DNA from: Microcaldota archaeon | GTDB lineage: Archaea > Micrarchaeota > Micrarchaeia > Micrarchaeales > CABMGC01 | NCBI GenBank assembly: GCA_030040595.1 | Contig: JASHTL010000024.1 | Location: forward strand, 1 to 5,641 | Length of the DNA stretch: 5,641 nucleotides | Direction: 5' to 3' | Shown: positions 1-5,078 of the stretch, piece by piece | How the letters are laid out: each line of letters starts with the position of its first letter | How positions within the stretch are numbered: the first letter of the stretch is position 1 | The notes under the pieces: model-generated | Told to the model about the DNA's origin: nothing | The model's input: only the letters and a program-made list of their open reading frames with translations | Databases searched by the model: none | Made by a program: the position numbers and the translations under genes

Positions 1-66
1 AAGATCCCTCTCATCAATCCTCGTTACTCTGTCGTTGTCGTCAACGACCTCGATCAGTTCTGACAT
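1..66 (-). CDS. N-terminal fragment of a Nudix/IPP-isomerase-like protein (partial)
   Basis: An ATG (complement of 64-66) opens a minus-strand frame that stays open for 22 codons to the window edge, so only the first 22 residues are visible. They begin MSELIEVVDDNDRV, which resembles the first beta strand of Nudix hydrolases and of type 1 isopentenyl-diphosphate isomerases (pattern E-x-hydrophobic-VVD-x-ND-x-V). The Nudix box itself lies outside, so substrate and reaction cannot be stated. The start lies 4 bases after the dys stop codon, which suggests co-transcription as the second gene of a dys operon. TGTGATTAG just before the ATG contains a partial match to the GGTGATC-type archaeal Shine-Dalgarno sequence. 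The coding call is fairly good; the family call rests on a short match. Confidence 0.55.
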   Translation of the reverse strand, partial: MSELIEVVDDNDRVTRIDERDL

Positions 67-70
67 CTAA

Positions 71-1021
71 TCACATGTCGAGCGCAGCAAACATAACAGG
101 TAATATTATCGTGGCGTCACCATCGATTGTCACATACTTTGCTTTCTGCTTCACCTTGCCCCATGAGACTGCTTCCGTAAGTCTTGCTCCGGAAAGGCTG
201 CCGTCGTACTGGCTTGCCGTTGTAATGTAAACGGCATAATCCAGTCCTCCCTTAAACTGGTTCCACCATATCACGTGGTGCTTGCTTATCCCGCCGCCCA
301 CCATCAACGCCCCCGTCGTCTTATGGTCGAACGCTATGTCGCCGAGCTTGGCCTCGTCCTTGAGAAGGTTTAGCCTGAACTTCTTCCTTTGCGAGTATAG
401 AAGCAGCTGCGTGCCAAATGCGCCGTCCACTATTCCCGGCACGAATACGGGCACATTGTTGAGGTACGCCTGCCTCAGTATCGAGTGCGGATCCTTCACC
501 CTCTTCCCGAATTCCCTGAGCAGCTCGTATCCTGCGTACTCCTCCTTGTAATCCCTTGACGAATAGATGTCGTCCATTATCCTTGTGAACTCCTTCTCGA
601 GCGCAAGCCCGTACTCGTCCCGCTCTATGAAGATGTTCCCGAGCCTGTAGATGTTCATCTTCAGCAGCTTGTTGTCGTCAACGTCGAAGCTTCCGTGGCT
701 GTACTTGCCGCCGTGCGCCTTGGCGAGGTCGTGGTCGAGTGTGCCGCAGGTGGTCATCACTGCGTCGAAATGCCTCAGCGAGTCAGCGATCATGCCGCGC
801 ATGCCAGTGGCGATTATGTCAGCCGGGAATGAGAGGAAGTTGAACGAGTCCTTGTCCGAAAGCATTCTTCCAACGATCTCTATTCCGGATACCATGTTCT
901 GCGCGGAGAAGCCGCCCATGCCGCTCATCCGCGTGATAAGCTCCCTTACGGTCATGCCCTTCTCTATTCTCAAGTCCTCAACGTGCCTGCTCAGCATGCT
1001 CTTCTTGCCAGGATCTGCCAT
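71..1021 (-). CDS. dys: Deoxyhypusine synthase
   Basis: This cytoplasmic enzyme uses NAD and spermidine to transfer a 4-aminobutyl group to one lysine of translation factor aIF5A, the first step of hypusine formation. The 316-residue protein spans the whole family fold; archaeal members are near this length and the human enzyme is longer (369). The C-terminal active-site block is clear: GGGISKHH at 242-249 with the predicted catalytic lysine K247 (equivalent to human K329), then DYAVYITTASQYDGSLSGAR at 261-280 and EAVSWGKV at 283-290. An N-terminal TCGTLDHDLAK segment at 91-101 and PVFVPGIVDGAFG at 191-203 match the NAD/spermidine-site regions of the family. I chose ATG at 1021 because the TATA-like box at 1044-1053 ends 23 bases upstream, fitting a leaderless mRNA. 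The substrate gene aIF5A is not in the window. The family call is very secure. Confidence 0.96.
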   Translation of the reverse strand: MADPGKKSMLSRHVEDLRIEKGMTVRELITRMSGMGGFSAQNMVSGIEIVGRMLSDKDSFNFLSFPADIIATGMRGMIADSLRHFDAVMTTCGTLDHDLAKAHGGKYSHGSFDVDDNKLLKMNIYRLGNIFIERDEYGLALEKEFTRIMDDIYSSRDYKEEYAGYELLREFGKRVKDPHSILRQAYLNNVPVFVPGIVDGAFGTQLLLYSQRKKFRLNLLKDEAKLGDIAFDHKTTGALMVGGGISKHHVIWWNQFKGGLDYAVYITTASQYDGSLSGARLTEAVSWGKVKQKAKYVTIDGDATIILPVMFAALDM

Positions 1022-1043
1022 GAAATATAGTTGACCACAAAAC

Positions 1044-1053
1044 TATTATATAA
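1044..1053 (-). promoter_or_regulatory. TATA box of the dys promoter
   Basis: The 10-base palindrome ATTATATAAT lies in an AT-rich pocket. Its dys-proximal end is 23 bases before the dys ATG, putting the expected archaeal start site (about 26 bases from the box centre) at or next to the A of the start codon. The box is symmetric, so it could also fire rightward, with a start near 1075, toward the doubtful small ORF at 1086. Confidence 0.65.
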
Positions 1054-1085
1054 TCGATGCCAGCAACGTCAATGCAGCTTCGAAT

Positions 1086-1202
1086 ATGAACGAAACCGGA
1101 AAGAAAAAGGCATTTGTGGTGCCGACGTTCCGCAAAAAGCGCCATGGACCTAGAGAAGGATTAAAAAAGCATCAACCTTGCGGTTGTAATCAAGTAAAAT
1201 GA
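1086..1202 (+). CDS. Doubtful 38-residue basic small ORF
   Basis: ATG at 1086 opens a frame ending in TGA at 1200-1202. The 38-residue product is strongly basic, with KKK at 6-8, RKKRH at 16-20 and a CGC motif at 32-34 near the end. No family is recognised. In its favour are a symmetric TATA-like box at 1044-1053 that could start a transcript about 10 bases upstream of the ATG, and a T7 run downstream at 1273-1279 that could end it. Against it are the absence of a Shine-Dalgarno sequence, the short length, and the fact that AAG/AAA-rich intergenic DNA readily yields basic ORFs. The same interval could instead be untranslated RNA or nothing. Confidence 0.2.
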   Translation: MNETGKKKAFVVPTFRKKRHGPREGLKKHQPCGCNQVK

Positions 1203-1234
1203 GGTCATGCTCTGCCGCTATTCGCGTATTTCGG

Positions 1235-1302
1235 TTGTCCTTTTAAAGCTTCCACGCCAACATAATTTGTCCTTTTTTTAAATATCAGAATTTGTCATTT
1301 TA
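1235..1302 (+). repeat. Three spaced TTGTC-T-run elements upstream of histone gene
   Basis: TTGTCCTTTTAAA at 1235-1247 recurs as TTGTCCTTTTTTTAAA at 1267-1282 and, less exactly, as TTGTCATTTTA at 1292-1302. The starts are 32 and 25 bases apart. Each copy is a TTGTC head followed by a T/A run that could act as a TATA box. They may be an iterated operator for a regulator of histone expression, or duplicated promoter cores. The third copy is weak, and the AT richness of the region makes partial matches easier. Confidence 0.4.
1277..1284 (+). promoter_or_regulatory. Probable TATA box of the histone gene
   Basis: TTTAAATA, inside the middle TTGTC element, would place the transcript start near 1307. 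This leaves a leader of about 20 bases containing GGTGG at 1316-1320, which can pair with the GGTGATC-binding part of the 16S tail and stands 6 bases before the GTG start. The T/A run at 1298-1302 is an alternative that would give a leaderless transcript. Confidence 0.45.
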
Positions 1303-1326
1303 TCTCAGAAGCTGTGGTGGTTCTGC

Positions 1327-1620
1327 GTGGTAGAGAGGAAGTTCAGCCTATATGACATAGAGCAGTTTATCAGGGAAGCCGGTGCGGAAAGGATAACGGA
1401 GGATGCGGTGACCCAGATGGAGCGCGAGATAGGCAAGCTTGCAGAGCAGATAACGAACAAGGCCATGAGCTATGCCAAGCACGCGGGAAGGAAGAAGCTT
1501 ATCAGGACCTCGGACATACTGCTCGCAGGAAAGCCGGAACAGGCAGAGTATCAGAGCAGGCCCGCGAACTTGAGGCCGAACGCCAGCACGACGAAGAGCA
1601 CCTCCAGGACTGAAATATAA
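1327..1620 (+). CDS. Archaeal histone (HMf family) with C-terminal tail
   Basis: This DNA-wrapping protein carries a single histone fold that dimerises and compacts the chromosome. It has 97 residues where HMfA/HMfB have 69. The family signature is plain: EAGAERITEDA at 17-27, with the loop-1 arginine R22 that enters the minor groove, and YAKHAGRKK at 49-57. H52 and D63 correspond to the dimer-dimer contact pair H49/D59 of HMfB. Loop 2 is odd: H52 to D63 is 11 residues rather than 10, one residue longer than HMf, H3 or H4. Helix 3 is cut short by GKP at 68-70, followed by a polar tail to residue 97. Residues 75-97 are encoded in DNA that is also the antisense strand of the GPT gene. GTG is chosen as start because no ATG lies nearby in frame and GGTGG at 1316-1320 precedes it. 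Confidence 0.93.
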   Translation: MVERKFSLYDIEQFIREAGAERITEDAVTQMEREIGKLAEQITNKAMSYAKHAGRKKLIRTSDILLAGKPEQAEYQSRPANLRPNASTTKSTSRTEI

Positions 1621-2591
1621 ATGGTAACGTCCAGTTCCGTTGCCCTCTTGATGTTCATCACCGCATGGGTAAGGCTGTAGATATGCTTCCCGTACGGCGG
1701 CGCTAACGTGCCGTCGCTCCTCCTTGTGCCAAGGTCATTCACGTGGAACTTCCTGCGCAGGTGCAGGAAGAACTCTATTATCCAGGGTATGAAGATTATA
1801 AGCCCGAACGCCTCCGCCTGGCCTGTGACCATCACCGCCACAAGGCCTGCGCCTACGGCATAGGTGAAGCTGTCGCCCGGAAGGATCTTGGCCTTGTACC
1901 AGTTGAACGGCAGGAAAGCGAGTATTGCCGCGAAGAGAAGTGCTGCAACGAGCGTGCCTATGTAGCCGCCGTAGAGAAGGCAGTACAGGAAGAGGCCGAA
2001 GCTGGCTATGAGCGAAGTGGCAGGCTGCAGGCCGTCGAATCCTCCCAGGAGATTGAATGCGTTGGAGACGAAAATAACAGCTATGGGCACAAGAAGCAGC
2101 GGATAGAGCAGGCCGAGGTGGACCACCCCGATGAAAGGCACGTTTATGGTGCTTACGCCTGCGTCTATCGCCATTAACGGCAGGGCGCCTATGAGCGTGA
2201 GGAGCGGCTTCTGCCACTGCTCCAGCCCCTTCCTTATGTCCTTCCTGCCTGTGCTCGCCACCCTGTGGCTCTTCACATTTATGTCGTCAAGGAAGCCTAC
2301 AAAGGCTATGAGTGTTACTGAGAGCGCCACCGCCAGCAGGGTCGAAAGCGCCTGGGTAATTGGCTTGAAGACGAACGTTGCGCCGAACGTGTATACCAGT
2401 ATGCCGACGAGTATGCCGAACGCGACTGCAAGCCCGCCGCTGCTTGCAAGGATCACGGGCTTGCCCTTGTTGTGGTCCTCAGCCACCACTCCTGCGCCGT
2501 AGAGGTAGCCCATGAGGAACCTTGTGCCTATCACGGTCACGACAAACGAGAGTATCGCAGGTATTATAAGGGTCAGGAAGCTGCTATACAT
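1551..2591 (-). CDS. UDP-GlcNAc:polyprenyl-phosphate GlcNAc-1-phosphate transferase (Alg7/AglH-like)
   Basis: This integral membrane enzyme moves a sugar-1-phosphate (by homology GlcNAc-1-P from UDP-GlcNAc) to dolichyl or related polyprenyl phosphate, the first step in building lipid-linked glycans for N-glycosylation. The 346-residue protein is highly hydrophobic, with about ten predicted spans. Motifs of the GPT/MraY/WecA superfamily appear in order: DHNKGKPVILASSGG at 39-53, GFLDD at 99-103 (metal-binding D102/D103), NAFNLLGGFDGL at 177-188, GDSFTY at 239-244 (D240), and a polar loop at 279-305 ending DGTLAPPYGKHIYSL. KPLLTLIGALPL at 128-139 resembles the eukaryotic Alg7 branch more than bacterial MraY. 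ATG at 2591 is 23 bases after the AT box at 2614-2624, fitting a leaderless transcript. Its last codons overlap the histone tail. The exact sugar is inferred; other UDP-HexNAc donors are possible. Confidence 0.92.
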   Translation of the reverse strand: MYSSFLTLIIPAILSFVVTVIGTRFLMGYLYGAGVVAEDHNKGKPVILASSGGLAVAFGILVGILVYTFGATFVFKPITQALSTLLAVALSVTLIAFVGFLDDINVKSHRVASTGRKDIRKGLEQWQKPLLTLIGALPLMAIDAGVSTINVPFIGVVHLGLLYPLLLVPIAVIFVSNAFNLLGGFDGLQPATSLIASFGLFLYCLLYGGYIGTLVAALLFAAILAFLPFNWYKAKILPGDSFTYAVGAGLVAVMVTGQAEAFGLIIFIPWIIEFFLHLRRKFHVNDLGTRRSDGTLAPPYGKHIYSLTHAVMNIKRATELDVTIYISVLEVLFVVLAFGLKFAGLL

Positions 2592-2613
2592 TGTTTAGAA
2601 TATCCCGATAAAC

Positions 2614-2624
2614 GCTTAAAAAGG
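2614..2624. promoter_or_regulatory. Shared bidirectional TATA box between GPT and GT2 genes
   Basis: GCTTAAAAAGG is the strongest TATA-like sequence in the 58-base divergent gap and sits almost exactly in its middle. Read leftward (CCTTTTTAAGC) it ends 23 bases before the GPT ATG; read rightward it ends 26 bases before the GT2 ATG. Both spacings put the transcript start at or very near the start codon. One box thus appears able to drive both genes, giving near-leaderless messages. Confidence 0.55.
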
Positions 2625-2649
2625 TATTGAGATAGAAATCTTTGATGGC

Positions 2650-3747
2650 ATGGACCCGCTTCTCTTGGCGTACATAATATTCTCGTTCGTAGTCTTCCTC
2701 TTCCTTCTTGCGCTTGACTCATTACACTTGCTAAGGAAGAAAGAGCCTGCCAGGCAACCCAAGCGATACGAGCCAGACACACTGGTCATAGTCCCGTGCA
2801 GGGGCACAGACCTGACGCTCGAGAGCAACCTGGTTTCCATAAAAAACCAGAGGTACAGGAACTTCAAGGTCATTGCCGTGGTGGACGGCTCAGGGGACGC
2901 TGCAATCCCGAAAATAAAGAAGGCCGGCGTCGAGTACATCGTTGCCGGAGAGCCGAAGGGCATGAGCAGCGGCAAGGTAAATGCCATACTCACAGCCCTC
3001 AAGAGATTCAGGGACTTCGACGTATATGTAATTGCCGACTCTGACATAGAGGTTGACAAGCTCTGGCTTGAGAGCCTAATAGCGCCAATGGTGGAAAAGG
3101 GCGTCGGAGCCTCAACAATGTTCCCCTATTTCAACCCTGTAGGGGGTTTCTGGAGCAAGGTCAAGATGGTATGGGGATTCGTGGGCGAGAGCCTGCTCGA
3201 ATCGGAATCGTCGAGATTCGGGTGGGGCGGCGCACTTGCATTCAAGAAGGAGCTGGTCGACAAATGGTTCATCGACCTCGCAACAAAGAGCAGGTTTGCC
3301 GTATCCGACGACATATGCGTGACCATGGCTACGAAGAGGAAGGGCATGAAGATAGCATACACAAAAGAATCGCAGCCTCGTGTAAACTCCGATGACAACT
3401 TCAGGGTGTTCGCTGAGTGGGCCAACAGGCAGACCGCATGGACCCTCCTGGGCTACAGGAAAAACCTATACCTCGGTATACTATACTACTCCTCAGAGAT
3501 AGTGCTTTTCGTTTCAGGAATCCTGCTCTCCGCATTCGTCTCTCCAATCTTCCTTATTTACTTCCTGCACCTGCTGCGCAGCTACTGGAAGACATATGCA
3601 AGGGCAGGCAAGGCTTACTGGGAGATCTTGCTTATAGTGCCTATGATGCCGTTCCTCTACCTCTCAAACCTCCTGATCGCGAACAGCCTGGGCGAAGTGA
3701 CGTGGAGAGGCAGGAAATATTCCGTAAGTGCGGTTCGAGACTCTTAG
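2650..3747 (+). CDS. Membrane glycosyltransferase, GT2/GT21 (ceramide-glucosyltransferase-like)
   Basis: The product probably transfers a sugar from a nucleotide donor to a lipid or lipid-linked acceptor at the cytoplasmic membrane face. The 365 residues run: one membrane span (about 5-23), a GT-A catalytic domain (about 43-265), then two or three spans (about 277-309 and 324-345). Visible GT2/GT21 features are TLVIVPCRG at 44-52, VVDGSGD at 77-83, K109 in SGKVNA, the metal-binding DSD at 130-132, the proposed base region SDD at 219-221, and a terminal TWRGRKYSV at 351-359 common in this group. The usual (Q/R)xxRW motif appears as RQTAW (260-264), so its second arginine is alanine. ATG at 2650 is preferred over the out-of-frame ATG at 2645. 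Divergence from the GPT gene suggests a role in surface glycan or glycolipid synthesis; donor and acceptor cannot be read from the sequence. Confidence 0.85.
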   Translation: MDPLLLAYIIFSFVVFLFLLALDSLHLLRKKEPARQPKRYEPDTLVIVPCRGTDLTLESNLVSIKNQRYRNFKVIAVVDGSGDAAIPKIKKAGVEYIVAGEPKGMSSGKVNAILTALKRFRDFDVYVIADSDIEVDKLWLESLIAPMVEKGVGASTMFPYFNPVGGFWSKVKMVWGFVGESLLESESSRFGWGGALAFKKELVDKWFIDLATKSRFAVSDDICVTMATKRKGMKIAYTKESQPRVNSDDNFRVFAEWANRQTAWTLLGYRKNLYLGILYYSSEIVLFVSGILLSAFVSPIFLIYFLHLLRSYWKTYARAGKAYWEILLIVPMMPFLYLSNLLIANSLGEVTWRGRKYSVSAVRDS

Positions 3748-3773
3748 AAAAGATATAAAAGATAGAAAACAGA
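3746..3773 (+). promoter_or_regulatory. Promoter block of first thermopsin-like gene
   Basis: This purine-rich block contains TATAAAAG at 3754-3761 preceded by AGAAAAG (a plausible BRE) and starts inside the TAG stop codon of the upstream glycosyltransferase. The expected transcript start is near 3784, giving at most a 6-base leader before ATG 3790. It matches the block at 5041-5068 at 22 of 28 positions without gaps. Confidence 0.65.
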
Positions 3774-3789
3774 TGTCTTACCGTTGGGT

Positions 3790-5016
3790 ATGGCTAGGTT
3801 AAGGGGTGATCTCCATAGGGATGCCGCATCTTCGAGGCTATTTGTCGTCGATGATCAGAGCACACTCACTTCACGGGCTTCCTTTGCCGCAGTAAGGAGC
3901 CTAGAAGGTATCAAAAGAGGGGACAAGGATCAACAGAGCCGGCAAGATAGAAAGAGAAGAAATATCAGAAGAGCGTTCGCAGGCTTCGGGATAGCTGTAC
4001 TGGGCCTTGCGCTGGAAGCTGAAGTAATGACTCCTCGTGTGGTCGCATATGAATCAGGCGTGCCTGCAAGCGCATACCAGCCTGTAGGAATAGACTCGAT
4101 AGGATACGCTCCTACTGCCAATGCTCCATTATCTGCGGAAAGGACTCAGACACTGGTTGGGTATGCAAAAATAGAGAAGCTTAACGTCTCAGAGGACCTT
4201 AACGGGAAAGGCACTTATGAAACGTACGGACAGCACCTTGCAAGCCTCCAGTTAAACGCCACGATTTACACGAAATCGGAAGTGAAGTTAGGCGACAAAG
4301 TGCTGCCAGAGTTCAATGTGCTGTGGGCTCAAGACACTGCCGAATTCAACACTTCAAAACCTTCGACGGTCAGTTTTAAGAGCAGCATTAATACGATTAC
4401 AAGGTTTGCTCTGGACGGGCGCTATGTAATTGCTCTCCCAACCATGCCTATTAGCCAGAGCGAGGTTTCCGGAAGGGGTGGCATAACCGAATACATGTCA
4501 AATTATTATTACACATATGAGACCAGGCCGGTAAGCTACTCACCCGGAACAAGCATATACCTGGCAATGAACATCGCGGGACAGAAGGAGCCTGTAGTCC
4601 AATTCGACTACGCTGTGGGAAAGAACCCCAAAACCGGATCGATAAAAGACTTCGACGACATGACGCTTTTACTTACAAAAGGGCCCACGCAGGGATACTT
4701 CAACGTCACGGCAAATTATGGCCCTGCGCAACTTGTCTTTGGCGGGCCAGGCCAGGGAGACATTGCAATATTCAACCAGGCTGAAGCAAGTATAGCGCTC
4801 TATTTCAAGAAGGATGGGGAATATCTGCCGCTGACGGTAACCGGATCAGGAAGCAGCCAGGCGGCTGTGGTCACTACTGAGAAGGCGTACAACATAATGC
4901 TCATGCCATCCAACTACAGGTACGAAGTCGTTACCGGAAACTCGTACAGTCAGAAAGTCCCGCATGGAAATGCGCCAATGGCTCCGCTGCTGGAAGAGTT
5001 GAACAAGAGGGCATAA
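3790..5016 (+). CDS. Thermopsin-family (peptidase A5) protein with N-terminal cytoplasmic tail and membrane anchor
   Basis: Thermopsins are secreted acid proteases of thermoacidophilic archaea. From ATG 3790 this protein has 408 residues: a polar tail (1-50), a basic stretch RQDRKRRNIRR (51-61), one short hydrophobic segment (about 62-78), then a thermopsin-like domain. Family-type blocks are VPASAYQPVGI (91-101), GQHLASLQLN (147-156), LWAQDTAEFNT (178-188) and AQLVFGGPGQGD (313-324). The catalytic residues of family A5 are not settled to my knowledge, so activity is inferred. Four N-x-S/T sequons (N132, N156, N187, N305) lie in the predicted external domain. A TTG at 3784 is an alternative start. 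ATG is preferred because the tail motif LEGIKRG then falls at 38-44, exactly as in the downstream paralogue, and both proteins begin MA(K/R). ALEA at 74-77 could be a cleavage site, in which case the tail would be shed. Confidence 0.82.
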   Translation: MARLRGDLHRDAASSRLFVVDDQSTLTSRASFAAVRSLEGIKRGDKDQQSRQDRKRRNIRRAFAGFGIAVLGLALEAEVMTPRVVAYESGVPASAYQPVGIDSIGYAPTANAPLSAERTQTLVGYAKIEKLNVSEDLNGKGTYETYGQHLASLQLNATIYTKSEVKLGDKVLPEFNVLWAQDTAEFNTSKPSTVSFKSSINTITRFALDGRYVIALPTMPISQSEVSGRGGITEYMSNYYYTYETRPVSYSPGTSIYLAMNIAGQKEPVVQFDYAVGKNPKTGSIKDFDDMTLLLTKGPTQGYFNVTANYGPAQLVFGGPGQGDIAIFNQAEASIALYFKKDGEYLPLTVTGSGSSQAAVVTTEKAYNIMLMPSNYRYEVVTGNSYSQKVPHGNAPMAPLLEELNKRA

Positions 5017-5040
5017 GCTGTTTATCCCAGTTAGAGTTTG

Positions 5041-5068
5041 AGAAAAGGCATAAAAGAGAGAAAAGGAA
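5041..5068 (+). promoter_or_regulatory. Promoter block of second thermopsin-like gene
   Basis: CATAAAAG at 5049-5056 is followed 23 bases later by ATG 5079, so the predicted transcript start coincides with the start codon. The surrounding purine-rich block repeats the one at 3746-3773 (22 of 28 identical, no gaps). GGGG at 5072-5075 lies only 3 bases before the ATG, too close for a normal Shine-Dalgarno role. Confidence 0.6.
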
Positions 5069-5078
5069 TAAGGGGATA

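Larger units (their letters stand above)
1022..1326. other. Intergenic region between dys and histone genes
   Basis: These 305 bases separate two divergent genes and hold no convincing gene. From left to right I see the dys TATA box (1044-1053), a doubtful basic small ORF (1086-1202), a weak 5-bp hairpin (CAACC 1173-1177 with GGTTG 1182-1186), a set of three TTGTC-plus-T/A elements (1235-1302), and a run of seven T (1273-1279). The T run could stop a rightward transcript coming from 1075, but it also forms part of the likely histone promoter. No tRNA arms or clear C/D box pair were found. Confidence 0.6.

Noticed and set aside
282..1034. Open frames on the plus strand opposite dys (282-551 and 651-1034)
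   Set aside because: They lie fully antisense to an unmistakable deoxyhypusine synthase and have no recognisable domain or promoter.
1173..1186. Hairpin CAACC-TTGC-GGTTG as a possible terminator or RNA element
   Set aside because: The stem has only 5 pairs, does not extend on either side, and is not followed directly by a T run.
1735..2502. Long open frames overlapping the GPT gene on both strands (for example 1735-2217 minus, 1743-2177 plus, 2131-2502 plus)
   Set aside because: They are shadows of a gene with clear family motifs; their translations are low-complexity or composition-biased and match no family.
2645..2647. Alternative ATG at 2645 for the GT2 gene
   Set aside because: It is in a different frame from the 365-residue coding region that starts at ATG 2650.
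3728..3745. tRNA T-loop-like GGTTCGAGAC near the end of the GT2 gene
   Set aside because: The flanking bases do not form a T stem, there is no acceptor or anticodon arm around it, and the bases are codons of the GT2 C-terminus.
3784..3789. TTG at 3784 as the start of the first thermopsin-like protein
   Set aside because: It would add only two residues. ATG 3790 aligns the LE-x-IKRG tail motif and the MA(K/R) start with the paralogue. The 23-base box spacing does fit the TTG, so it is not fully excluded.
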